A stretch of DNA of 64,000 nucleotides from Naematelia aurantialba (Eukaryota > Basidiomycota > Tremellomycetes > Tremellales > Naemateliaceae). Of the stretch, positions 39,401 to 52,726 are shown in pieces. Below the pieces are notes generated by a model that was not told where the DNA came from, ran no database searches, and saw only the letters and a list, made by a program, of their open reading frames with translations. Made by a program: the position numbers and the translations under genes. Positions within the stretch are counted from its first letter, which is position 1. Every line of letters starts with the position of its first letter. The stretch is from the NCBI GenBank assembly GCA_021527695.1, contig JAKFAO010000006.1, forward strand, positions 372,001 through 436,000, given 5' to 3'.

Positions 39401-41654
39401 CTAGCTGAGATCGATGTCATCCATGCTGACTTCTTCTCCTTCCGTAGATGCAAGCGTTTCTCCCTCCTCGTGATGAGTCTCAGCCTGTATTGATGAGGAC
39501 GAGGTGAACTTGCGTGAGTTTGGTGGACGATCAAAGGTCGCCGTAGGTGATGGAGGCCGTGGCCCGGCGATCTTTTCGGTCGAAGATGAGGTGGATTGAT
39601 CGTGGGCATCTGTACTATGCCGCCCGTTGGTGCGAGGCTCTGTGCTCTCTTCCGGCTCGATCGCAGACATCTCCGATTCACTTGCAACGGCCACTGCGAT
39701 CTTGGCCTCAGTAGCCCCTACCTCGCCTGTTTCCGGAGAAGGCTTGCCGACCGCTTCGTGGAATTGGGCAACAGCTTCATCAATCGTGTTTGACCTCGGG
39801 GCTTCACCCTCTGCCGGAACGGGCAATCCCTCGTACATTTCTTCTGTGGTTGTAGCAGGGGGAGTCACTATGACTGTTGGGGGCTCGGTGTATAACTTGG
39901 GCGAAGTCAAGCTCTCCGGCTCGGCGGTGATCGAGCTCGGTGAAACGACAGCTCCGTTTTCGGCAATAAGCGATGTCGTTATGACAGATCCTGTATGGGC
40001 AGACGAACCAGTAGTGGCTAACGATGTGGGGATATCGACTGGCCGAACGGTAGCGGAGATGCTGCTTCTCGCAGCGTCGTCTTCAGACTGAAGGCCAGAC
40101 GCAGTCGTAGAGGGCACTGATCCGCTGGTATTGGCGGACGTAGGAGACTGTTCACTCTTCAATGGAAACTTGAAGCCCCTGGACGTCTTCAGCTCTTGAT
40201 AACCATGAAATAGACGCCCACTTACCGATCCAACTTGCCATCCGCTTCGGGTTTTGGGCTCTTTGGTCTGGATGCATCACTCGCCGGCAGACTTGCCTGT
40301 CGCATCCGACCCTCTTCTCTCGAAGGTGACTGCCGAGCTGGACGTGCATCTACCTCCAACGACGCACTTCTTGTTGCTCCAGTAATGGTCGATCCAGTCA
40401 TGCTCATCCTCGCGATCGTTTCTGGACTCGGGGAACGGGGAATCTCTTCCCGCACAGGCGAGGACGGGACGGAGGACGAGAAGGGGAGTGAAGAGCGCTT
40501 GCTCGGTGGATCGGGTCGTCGGAATGGAGCTGGATCGGAAGCTGATTGGGAGTTGGTGATCTGTGGCATAGCTGGCAAGAGGTATCCCGAAATTGGGACG
40601 AGTCTGAAGAAAGAATCAGACCATGCAGACCACGAAGGTGAGAGGAGACTCACTTGCGCTCTGCAGCGATAGCCAGGAGCCAGCCCGGTCCGACCACAGG
40701 GAGGTTGGCCCGTACTGCTTCCTGGTAACCAGGATCTACTACGCCTCCGCGACCTCTATCGTCGCCTCCTGTGATTGGACTTGTCGCGACAAAGTGTGTA
40801 GTGTCAAGCGCTATCGTTGGCGACTCTTCCGCACCGACCTTGCGCAGGCAGTGTCTCAGTTGCTCCAGAAGGGGAGGAGGCTGTATTGGGCCAAAGTAAA
40901 CTCGGAGGCCGCTCAAATTGCTACCGGCCATCAACATGAAGATCCCAACGTGTCGGAGATGACTCACTCCATGGTATGAGTCCGGAGTCGAATGATGTTT
41001 GACGGATGTGTTCCAGCTGTAGTCCGCCTTGCCAACAATTAGTCCAAGCACTGCGCGCTGAAGCGGAAAGGGAATCTTCACTCACAGCACCAACTGGAAT
41101 GTGTATTCCTCGCCCGACTGCAACCCACCAGTCTTCCACTCCCTCTTCTCCCTCTTTCCTTTGCCCCATTCTCCGCCTACTCTTCCCCACCTCTGGCCAT
41201 TCTTAAACATCTCCAGCCCTCGGAATCCAGCACTGCCGATGTCAATCTTGTCCCACTCTACAGAGACCGTCGTCTGCGTCACATTCCGGATCTTGAGCTT
41301 GGGAGGGGTGGGCGGCGTCGAGAAGGCCTCGAGAATGGAGTCCTGGAGGTCGTGGAATGCATTTTGAGCAGCTTGTTCAGCTGCTAGATCACGCGATACT
41401 GTGATGGTAAGGATGGAGCCTGGACCGAGAGGTGGGGTGCCCGCAGAGGGCGAAGGGAGGAGAAGTGAGGGAAACTCGAGGAGATGTGCGTTGGGTCCAA
41501 GCAGGATGGCCTATCCGACCCTCAGCGAATATCCTTGCGGAATTTACGCCCGGTACATACCATCCCAGCATCCAGCTTGCCGAGAGTAAACGTGACTGTG
41601 ACGGTCAGCTCACTGGCTTGAAGAAGAAGCGAGGGCAAGCTCACATTTCTCCAT
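39401..41654 (-). CDS. CHS5: CHS5, exomer scaffold (FN3 + BRCT)
   Basis: Core of the exomer coat that sorts chitin synthase Chs3 and other cargo from trans-Golgi to plasma membrane. The start chosen is ATG 41654 (a 10-nt first exon, then a 43-48 nt intron), giving [15 protein letters not shown]; an upstream in-frame ATG at 41744 would add 30 residues. Next come [14 protein letters not shown] (the Chs5 dimerisation part), [17 protein letters not shown] with [14 protein letters not shown] (fibronectin III), [20 protein letters not shown] after an intron, then the BRCT domain at about 40680-40945 ([38 protein letters not shown]). The C-terminal half is disordered, Ser/Pro/Glu-rich, ending [11 protein letters not shown] with stop TAG at 39401-39403. 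The FN3 loop carries a basic insert ([14 protein letters not shown]). Confidence 0.95.
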
Positions 41655-42031
41655 CTTGGTCTTGCTTGGGATTCGCACGTTTACTGGGCGCTTCATCACC
41701 GCCCGCGAGGACGATGACCCAGCAGGCGACGGTGTCCCCGACATGTCTGCGAAGACGAGGCGAGACGACGCTCGAGCTGCTTTCGCAGACTGCAGCGAAA
41801 GGGGAGCAAGGCTACTGCGCGTCAACCAACAACGCGGAGAACGGAACCAAATCAGGTCGTCCGTGGCGGCGCCACTGGGGCAAAAATCCTTTTTGTTGTC
41901 TCCTTTTATCTCGTCCCCTGTGCTCACGATTGAACAAAGATGAAAGCAAAAGCTGTCGGGGCATCGACCGTTTATCATCTTCTTCTGATTCACAGTGCCA
42001 TCATCTGGAAATTGGCTGCCAGGAGAAGACA
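41655..42031. promoter_or_regulatory. Shared 5' region of CHS5 (-) and the single-span protein gene (+)
   Basis: The two start codons lie 377 bases apart and point away from each other. If the upstream CHS5 ATG at 41744 is used, the gap is under 290 bases. No specific element was recognised. Confidence 0.4.
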
Positions 42032-43419
42032 ATGAGTCTAACAGATGCCGCCAAAATCGCAAGTACGTCTTCCGCCGTACCCCTCTGTCCACCATTGCCA
42101 CATTCTGAGGAAGCAATTCCTGACCATCCACAGTCGCTGTTTCTGCACCTTCCGGTTTCTTTCTACTCCTCTTCGCCGTTGCATATTCGTACCGTCGGAG
42201 ATTACATCAAAGATCTACGCCTCGAGACGAATCGCCACCCGATGTTTGGCCAAAATGCCAGATCTGCACGGAGCGCCACCCAGCACATCACATGAACATG
42301 CCTAAAATGGGAAGCATGGAAGGCAGTCGGGAGACACTCATGAGCCTCAGCCTCCCACCGAGAAGCAGACAAACAGTGGCTCGGAGCGTTTCTCAACCAC
42401 ATTTTGAGGAGAAGTCCATAACTATCAAACGACTGTCCAGTGTCCCCGGGCAACCACCCGACCTCATGCGACTCAACAGCATCTCCAGCTCGCTCAACAG
42501 TCTAGAACCAGTCAACTCGAGAGCCGATATGCTGCCTTATGGCGGTCGGAGATCCTCCATTGGAGGGGGTTTGGCAGTATCACTTCCTGGAGATTTGCCA
42601 CTCTATGACCCGCCAGGCGTGCCGAAAGAAGGAGTAGTTCCGGTGCAACGGGTTTTAGTGCAAAAGGGAGAAGGTCATGCTCGACTTCGGAGCAGTTCAG
42701 GCTCGACTTACGGCTCTCCTACTGATCCACGATTCCGGAAGGTCGCGCTTCCAGACCACTCTGCCCCACGGACGGTCGACTTCACGATAGGGAGCACAGA
42801 CGGGGGGCCAGCTCCGTCAAACGCAATCGCGTATTCAAAGGAGGACGCGGCCTCGATGGTGGTGATCACATCACCCTCGTCTTTGGTGCAACACATACGT
42901 TCGCCGACTCTTCCCCCACTGCCGAGACACCCGAGTCTCTCGGATCAGATTCACTCGGCTCTTTCGCTGCCCAAGTCGTCGGCAAACACCAGCAAACTCC
43001 CGGGCTCGATCGCCCTAGTACACAGCAACTCTTCTAAACCAGCTTCCCCCACCCAGTCCGTGACTGCTCCCAAGTCGACTGACAAAGCTGAAGCAGCCCA
43101 ATCACCCACCCCCGATACAGCCGGAAGCGTCTTTGCCGCTTGGAAAGGCTTTCCACCTCGGCTTCCCACCACCCCTTCGGGAGCTGCCGTCTCGCCGGAG
43201 CCGGAGCTTCTCAACCAGGTCACGGATCACCCAGCGGTCGAGCAGCGCGAACTCGAGACTCAACGAGTATCGGAAGACCTGGATCCCAAGGGAGACGGTG
43301 ATGGTGTGGGAAAAAGGGGACAAAGGAGTGCTTCATGGCGATCTTCGGGGAAGATTACCTTCCTGGCGGACGAGGTCGATCGTCAAAGCCGAGCCAGATC
43401 ATCAGGACCGAGCCGGTGA
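42032..43419 (+). CDS. Single-span membrane protein, uncharacterised
   Basis: Two exons: 42032-42062 (MSLTDAAKIA plus a split codon; donor GTACGT) and 42134-43419, about 438 residues. The N-terminus has one membrane segment (GFFLLLFAVAYSY) right after a short polar leader, followed by a basic stretch RRRRLHQR, which predicts an N-out type III or signal-anchor protein with a cytosolic tail. A CQIC motif lies just after. The rest is disordered, Ser/Pro-rich, with phosphosite-like SRSVSQP, RLSSVPG and RRSSIGG contexts. Stop TGA 43417-43419. No family recognised. It is divergent from CHS5; the shared promoter may mean co-expression, but function is unknown. Confidence 0.7.
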
Positions 43420-43764
43420 TATCCGTGTAGATTAGGGGGTGACACAGCCGAGGCGCTGTGAGTAAGTTGCATAGCCGTCAATGGAGTTGATAACAGTGTA
43501 TCAGCAAGGACCCCAGGTGCGGGGTCAACTCTGTCTAACTGAGATGCTAGGATGCCTTTAGGAGTATCGCCCCGACAGCCGAAAGGTTTGAAGTGTATCG
43601 CAAAGCTGAGCAAAGGTGCTTCCATTCTTGTGACTAGCAAAGGGCCGTCGTGACCGATGCTCTGGGGCTGCTGCCGTGAAGATGATTTAAACGTTTAGCA
43701 CCTTTCAGCCCAGCTCATTCCGGCTACACCCTTTCCTTCACCCCCACCGCCGCCTAGTCGCACA
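43420..43764. other. Intergenic, 0.34 kb
   Basis: 3' flank of the single-span gene and 5' flank of the Ser/Thr-rich gene; a CT-rich patch lies shortly before the ATG at 43765. Nothing else seen. Confidence 0.45.
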
Positions 43765-45066
43765 ATGACAGCGAAGATCCTGTATGACGACTCGTCTCCA
43801 TTCATCTTGTACAAGGGGGACGGATGGGGGACGGACTTGATGCTTAGTAAGTCTATTCCTGGCTTCTGTCAAGACGAGCTGACAACCATGCAGATAGTCA
43901 GATGAACGGTGACCCAATCACTCTTTTCAAACCATGATTACAGTTCTGATGCTGCCCAAGTGACTGCTGCCAACGCATTTCGCGCACCGTACTATAATCA
44001 CACCTACCACGTCACATCTGAAGAAGGCGACAGCGTGACTGTCAGTTTCACCGGGGTCAGCATTATAGCGTATGGAACCCAAAAACCAGAGTGAGCATCA
44101 CGGTACCTGTCGTTCGATTCCCGTCTGTTCATGGGTACTCCTATCCATGAGGGCTTGTAGATCGCACGAGCTGAATGAGAGTAGTCACGGGTGGTATCGC
44201 TGCATGCTGGACAACGGGCTCGTCATCACGCAGAATGGATACAGCGAAACGAATGTCTATTCGAGCCAAATGTGCAGTTTTTCCAGCTTGATCAGCGGCC
44301 CACATCAGCTGGTAATCACCAACTCAAACACGCTGAATTCGTCCTATACGCAACCTGGTTTCGATCGCCTAGGTCGGTGTCCTATCCTTGTCACGTCGCT
44401 TCATCTCACCTCTCCGCATCCTTTCTCTTCTTAAAACCCTGGAAACTGACCTAGCGTTGCAGCGATGGCAATCGATTATTTCGATATCTCCGGTGTCCCG
44501 ATGGACTCCAGCTCGTACACCTCTTCCGACGTCTATTCCACCTCGACGCCCGCTTCCACTTCAACTCCAGCCTCCACCACATCCACGAGCACCACATCCA
44601 GGACCACTACCGACGTACCCGCCAGCACCACCACATCTGCTGCCTCGTCCCCATCATCCAGTTCCTCCTCTTCGGCCCTCCCAAACTTGCTGTCAGTTCA
44701 TCCATTTTCAGAAGTCCTTGGCCCTTCTGCTTCCATCACCGTTCCCCTCGGAAATAGCAACAACAATAGCTTGACCTCTGCCACCACCTCTTCTGTTCTC
44801 CCTGTGATCGCATCCGCATCGACGTCACCTTCTGGTGCTTCTGATTTGTCAGGCTTAAACACCGCAGGGTGAGTTCTCTTCTCAGCTAGACCTCACACCC
44901 GCGCTGAGACTTGTGTTCCAGCGTTCCTAAACTGCAGCAGCAGAGTATTCCAACCCTCGTCCTTACCTCTTCCTCATGGTTCAGCGTGACCACTCCGTCC
45001 TGTGGTCATCGTGTTTTTCAGGTTTGGATTGTGTGTTTGATTGTAGTCATGAATGTTCTTCAGTGA
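43765..45066 (+). CDS. Ser/Thr-rich surface protein with N-terminal beta-type domain and hydrophobic C-terminus
   Basis: Start ATG 43765 (MTAKILYDDSSPFILYKG). The first half has the pattern seen in many basidiomycete orphan membrane proteins: YDDSS..I.Y, then YYNHTYHVT, GDSVTVSFTGVSIIAYG, MLDNGLVITQNGYSE and GPHQLVITNS, a beta-sandwich-like module split by four or five introns. After about 44465 comes a long Ser/Thr-rich stretch (TSTPASTSTPASTTSTS), likely O-glycosylated. An inferred last intron (about 44872-44931) leads to an open frame ending FQVWIVCLIVVMNVLQ and stop TGA 45064-45066. The hydrophobic end could be a membrane anchor or GPI signal. If that intron is not used the frame stops at 44872. 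No obvious N-terminal signal peptide; an upstream start may be missed. Confidence 0.6.
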
Positions 45067-45472
45067 TTAGAGACTAGGTATAGCGCCGCAACTGTTGCAC
45101 GGTTCTTGTGTGTTTAAGTAGAGATGATCTCGGAGTCGGACCAGGGGCTCGTGCCTCGATGCAGTTCTGTGATCAGCCTGGTTTGTCGAGAAGCATCCCA
45201 TTTGCGCGACGTTGCAGCTCGCATCAGAACAGCGTGTGGCCGGTTTCCTAGGGAATTTCGCACATCGTAATTGTCGGAGTTAAGAATTCAAAGAATGGAG
45301 CCACAATAATATTTTGCAGCCAGTTCCCGCTATATCTCCGCTTATCGCCGCTGAGCTTGGCCTGGCTGCTGCCTGCCAAAATCCATGCCACAGCATAGGT
45401 CTAGACTTCTCAGCCTTGTACGTCTTCCCCTCTGCGTCTCCTCTCAACGACTGTCCTGACGTCTGCAGCAAA
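45067..45472. other. Intergenic, 0.4 kb, eS7 promoter
   Basis: Upstream region of the ribosomal protein gene. Nothing specific recognised by eye. Confidence 0.45.
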
Positions 45473-46750
45473 ATGTCGTACCAGTCGAAAATCCTGCGCA
45501 CGGCCAACGCGCCCCTCACCCCCCCTTCCGAGATTGAGCAGCAGATCGCGCAAGCGCTGCTGGACCTCGAGCAAAATGTCCCAGAGCTCAAGTCGGAGCT
45601 GCGTCAATTGCAGATCTCTGCGGCCAAGGAAATCGACGTGAAGGGCGGCAAGAAGGCGGTCGTCGTGTTTGTCCCCGTCCCCATGCAGAAGGCGTTCCAC
45701 AAGGTCCAGCAGAGGTGAGTTTGACGAGCCTCTTGAGTCTGCGATTTGTGGCTTCGATCAGTGGCTCGTTGGCGCAGAGATGGGTCAAGGAGAGGGGACG
45801 GGAGTAAGGCAAGGTAGACGGCTGGACTCTTCAGGCCAGCCTCCCTTGTCTTGCTTCCTTGTCCTCTCCGTCTCGAGGGGTATGACTCCGGGCAGAGGTA
45901 GACGGTGGGACTTTTCAGGCCTGCCTCCCTCTTGCCACAGTTCATTACCCCTCGAGGCGGCCGCGACAAGATGAGAAACGAGAATGCACAGACGGCAAGC
46001 TGACCACAATTACCCTCTTCCACCACGATACTCCCTATTCCAACTCATCTCTCGGCAACCCCCTCTCCGTTGTTCACTCTCCGGCACCCTACTCTGCGAT
46101 TGTCGTTTCCGCACATCCCCTGCCTTGAACACGCATACTCTCACCTTCGACACAACTTTTCTCGCGTCGATAGGCTCACCCGAGAGCTCGAGAAGAAGCT
46201 GTCCGACAAAAACATCGTCTTCCTTTCTCAACGTCGTGTCCTCCCCAAACCCAAACGCAACTCCGCCGCCGCTTCTCAGCAGAAGCGACCCCGGTCGAGG
46301 ACCCTTACGGCTGTGCACGAGAAACTGCTCGAGGACCTGGTGTACCCCTCTGAGATTGTTGGCAAGCGGACCCGTGTTGGCCAGGATGGTGGCAAGTTGA
46401 TCCGAGTGTAAGTCACGCTGCAGACTCATCCCTCGCACTGTTCCATGCCGATTCATGTCTCACCCCTCGAAAACCATCTTCACTTATTACTGATTTTCAA
46501 ACCTACCACCCCATGATCTTAAATCTGTTCCTGTTACATACACTCTATCTTCCCGGGTACGTGTGCTGACTACGAGAAAGCTTCCTCGACTCAAAGGACG
46601 CGAACCTTCTCGAGTACAAGCTCGACACCTTCTCATCCGTCTACCGCGCCCTCGCCGGCAAGGACGTGCACTTTGAGTGAGTTGCATCCTGTCGAGGTGT
46701 CAACATACCTTGCTGACTCTGCCAGGTTCCCCGTCACCACGGCCGAATAG
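45473..46750 (+). CDS. RPS7: 40S ribosomal protein eS7
   Basis: Small-subunit ribosomal protein. Exon 1 starts at ATG 45473 ([20 protein letters not shown]) and includes the family core [20 protein letters not shown]. After a long first intron (about 45716-46167) exon 2 continues [21 protein letters not shown], then [21 protein letters not shown] and [10 protein letters not shown]. Exon 3 (about 46580) has [20 protein letters not shown], then [13 protein letters not shown] short last exon encodes FPVTTAE with stop TAG 46748-46750. The length (about 200 residues) fits the family. The long, structured first intron is the odd feature. Confidence 0.97.
45812..45956 (+). repeat. Direct duplication plus inverted repeat in eS7 intron 1
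   Basis: About 43 bases at 45812-45854 recur, with few mismatches, at 45896-45938 (both start AGGTAGACGG and share CTTCAGGCC/TTTCAGGCC and CCTCCC). The second copy lies between an 11-base perfect inverted repeat, CTCGAGGGGTA (45872-45882) and TACCCCTCGAG (45946-45956). Confidence 0.8.
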
Positions 46751-47026
46751 ATGCTGAGGCATGTTCCGGGAGGTATGGGGTTGAGGCAGATGCATGTTCA
46801 TGACACATATCGGTCCCATGTGTGCCCAGTATAAGACTGCCAGATGCACTATCGCCGACCTGCTCGACTCATTCTTCCCTCCTCTCAACTCTCGAGTCTA
46901 CTCGGCTTCTTTTACCACACCTATCCGGCCTTCAGAACAATCTTGGCCGCCTGAGTGTTGAAGGGGTCATTTATGCGCCTTTCGTGATCGTTTGTCAGGT
47001 GGCGGAACGGGCTGGTTTCTGCAAAG

Positions 47027-48471
47027 TTAAAGCCTGCTCAGCTCCTCAGTCAAGCTTCGGATAGTATTGCTATCAACGCCGGCGCGCTTGGCCTCGGACA
47101 GGCGTTTTTGCAGGTCCTGCTTCTCCTTTTCAATTTCATCTTCCTTGGCTTCGGTTTCTTGCGCGTGCGCTGCCGAGTAGTATCTCCATAAGAAGAAGAG
47201 GCAAGCCACTGTGTTGTCAGCTCCAAGTGGTGTGTTGCTATTGCATTTAAATCCTGCCTTTCAAGCACATTACAGCCAAAGAGATGACGTACCGATCCCA
47301 AGGCGCATGTCGACGGCACATAGTAAGAGACACAAGATAGTCTGCAGAAGGTTGCCCACTTTCTGATATCGCCTTTTGCAGTTGTCAGCCTACACCCCTT
47401 GTTCACGACAAAGTGTACAAGATGACAAATGTAGCCTGGAAAGGCGGAGAAACGGTGGGCAGTAAGAGGAAAGGAGAATGAGTGGAGAAATGACAGGGAG
47501 ACCACTGACTCTGCTTCTTCCTTCTTCCGCTTGGTGAGCTTGAGCAATTCAATGTCCTTTTGCAGCATCTCTCCTAACCAGGGATTCTTCATTTCCTTTC
47601 GGAGCTGCTCAGGATCGATCGGAGGTGCCATCAGTCCTGAGGCGTCTGTGCCTTCGTCAGCTTTATGTCGCAGAGGCGGACGGGCGTTGTGGTCCACGAG
47701 ACGACTCGTGGGTTGACGCGCCTACTCCTTCCTTGAGAAGCAGACGCCTGGAATCAAGAGGACACGCGACCGGGACTGACCTTCGGGAATATTGTCCCAC
47801 CACATAGTACCTTCCGGCTCGCCCTTCTTTGGCCTCAAACCCTCTTGGAACGGCACCAGAGCGGGCCGCCCCGGCCCTTGCATGGTCATGAAGTAATTCT
47901 TGCGAAACGCGTTACTGCTGGGATCCTTCCTCGGATCGACCCCTGATCCACCCGAGACTTTCCTGGGATCCTGGCTGCCCCTGGACGACGAGGAACCGGA
48001 ACCGGAACTTGGAAGTCCACCCACACGGATGTCCGAGGAAGACAATGTTCTAGACGACGACGACGAAGAGGAAGAGGAAGAGGACGAGGATTTGGATTTT
48101 GCTTTGGCGAGAGCAGCTTCGCGATCGCGTTGGTACTGCTGTCTTAGGAGGATATGGTATCCCAAGTAGGCGACGAGGATGAGGGCCATCAGTGGCGGCG
48201 TCAGGAGCGGGATGTTAGTCAAAGATACTCCGATTCCCATTGCCCCCGGCTGTGCCAAGACCGACCACGGGATTGACGGGTTCGCAGCTAAGCGCACAAA
48301 GTTCGTATTCAGCTTAGGCTCACGGGCGGCAAAAGGCGACATGTATATGATTGGCACAGTCAGCCGGAGAGGGGACTTACCAAACCCCATGATGAGGACC
48401 ACAGTGATTGCTTGCTCAAGTGGGCCGAAGCTGAGCGCAGGCTTCTTCGGCAGCTTGGACTTGTCCGACAT
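47027..48471 (-). CDS. Multi-span membrane protein, uncharacterised
   Basis: Start ATG 48471. Exon 1 ends LEQAITVVLIMGF at donor GTAAGT. Exon 2 reads AANPSIPWSVLAQPGAMG, then LTPPLMALILVAYLGYHILL, a poly-Ser run (about 13) and a disordered Pro/Gly/Ser segment ending WWDNIPE. Further exons give GTDASGLMAPPIDPEQLRKE and a Lys-rich helix, a hydrophobic exon (LLQTILCLLLCAVDMRLG), and ACLFFLWRYYSAAHAQETEA, followed by a charged coiled coil and stop TAA at 47027-47029. I count about four membrane segments with a disordered loop between two pairs. No family recognised. It converges on eS7. An alternative is two adjacent genes, but the exon phases at the WWDNIPEG junction fit one. Confidence 0.65.
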
Positions 48472-48515
48472 GGTGCTGTAGTGTGTGGTGCTGTAGTGTG
48501 TGGTGCTGTAGTGTG
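48471..48515. repeat. Three perfect 15-bp tandem repeats at the start codon
   Basis: TGGTGCTGTAGTGTG three times without mismatch. The array begins on the first base of the minus-strand start codon at 48471 and forms the immediate 5' leader of that gene. Confidence 0.9.
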
Positions 48516-49535
48516 TGCGGAGATGTGTGGTGACAAACTGACAGTGTGTAGGTGAAGACGGGCCGAGGTGGGTCAGCTGTCTGTAGAGTTAAAGATTGTG
48601 AGGTTAGATATTGATAACACCAGACAGCCCATCTTAGTGGCCAAGACTTGCAACGCGTTAAGCACCATAAATGGATGTACCAGTATCAGGAGGGAGCTCA
48701 ATCAAAGGAAAGACCGTCGTCCTCTTGATGTAACTGTCACAATGAACAGCCAGGAAAGCTATCAGGCGGTGACCGCTACAGCCCGTCCGCTTGAGGACAC
48801 TGTGCGCTCAAGCTCTCCTCGTTCTGCTAGCTCCCTGGAGATAAATATGCGCATCGTTGACCAAAAGCCGAATCAGTCAGTGGCGTTCGAAGTCGGCACA
48901 TCGTCGCAGCCGACGCCCCTGTCCCAATCTTGAGCTTCAACACATCCTTACCTTTGTCTCCTCGCCAGGAGCCGTTGTTGCGCAGTAGCATGTTTGAGCC
49001 CAAACTCTGCTGGCCACCGCCAGATCCCAAATAGACGCGCAACAAAGACGCGTCGCGTTGCCACCCATGTCTCCAGTCGGGTGCCACTCGTCGGGGATAT
49101 CCGGCATTACGAATTTCCACCGCCGCTCTCGCTGCGCGCTTTCCCTTCTCTTTCTTTCGTCCTTTCTCCTCTTTCTTAGACGAACAGTCAGTCGAGGATC
49201 TTTCGAGAGAAACAGATACAAGGTGAGCAGCGTAGCGATGCTGAGCTGGGCCGCCATATCGTGCTCGTACAGATTCCAGAGAGCCAGCAGCTGATACAAG
49301 GATTGCCACCTTATCAATCAACTTTTCATCCTCTCTCTCTTTCTCTCCCCTCAATCATACACTCTCGTCGTTATCCTCCCTTTTCCCACTGCTCATCCTG
49401 TCATTCTTGCAATACTCAGCCCCACGAAAAACCCACGTAAACGCCTAGCAACTCAACTTACGTGGTCGATCCCAAACCGTCGGAAACCCTGCCAATTGCA
49501 AACCCAAAAGCCGCTCGAGCCCAACCTCAGCAAAA
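48516..49535. other. 1 kb gap, possible short minus-strand gene
   Basis: Between the membrane-protein gene and PAB1. A minus-strand frame from ATG 49257 to about 48940 begins with a membrane-type MAAQLSIATLLTLYLFL, then a very basic stretch and PDIPDEWHPTGDMGG. A second overlapping frame (LLRVYLGSGGGQQSLG) shares the same potential donor GTAAGG near 48947. One short intron-containing gene is possible but I could not settle a reading. The PAB1 leader occupies the right end. Confidence 0.3.
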
Positions 49536-51944
<2,409 letters not shown>

Positions 51945-52726
51945 ACACGCCTCACCTTATGTTTCTAGGTGGCATCCTCTTCTATTCTCCGTTTTCTCAT
52001 CTAGCGTTGCGACAGATCGCATATCGCTTGACGTTCAGGCGTGGGTTTGTGGGGCATGTATTCTTTTCTCTCGACTTGATCCACTGCCTGGGTCAGTAGA
52101 GAGCTGAGAACCCAGACATCTCATACACGTCTGGTTTTCCGTCGCTGTAAAGTTGCTGCATCCACAGTGCCAAAAGAGACCCGGCCAACCCAATTTCACG
52201 ATCTGGGTTGTCGTTAATTCCATGTACAGTATCAAGTCCGTCGGGTGATGACACATTCACAGTGACAGATTCGCCGCCAGATTTACAAGGCCAGAGACGA
52301 GGGGATAAGTCCGTGCGCAAGGCTTGTCACTCTGTCCTCTCCTTGCTGACCAACTCATTCGCTCCTACCCACCCATTGGAAGTCGCTGGTGTGTTTCATG
52401 GGACGATGCGTCGGTATTGACCATCACGGGTTGATATTTCCTGCACCCATGACCTATCCGGGGATGGTCCTCGCAAATTCACAGTAGTCGGCGGCGAGAT
52501 GCGTTCCAAGATCCTCTGTGTAGGGGCATGCCAAACGTTTCAGCAAGACTTGCCGGCCTCTGTGACAGATTTTGATTCTAAGCTTCTCCAAAAACGTCAG
52601 CATTTCCTTTCAAGGTGAGTCCAAAATTGCCGACTGGCCGCCTTCGTCTGAAAGACAAGACTAGGCTCGAGAGAGTTACTCATCATTGCTCTCTTGCCGA
52701 AGGTGAGACAGGCTTGACATTGCGAT
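51945..52726. other. Intergenic, 0.78 kb
   Basis: 3' flank of PAB1 and 5' flank of the 791-residue orphan. Only short, overlapping frames; nothing recognised. Confidence 0.45.

Noticed and set aside
44100..44140. B-box-like GTTCGATTCCC checked as a tRNA
   Set aside because: No acceptor or anticodon stem can be formed around it, and it lies in an intron of the Ser/Thr-rich gene.
48742..48933. 63-codon plus-strand frame with an ATG
   Set aside because: Short, no domain, no upstream or downstream exon support, and it lies opposite a possible minus-strand gene.
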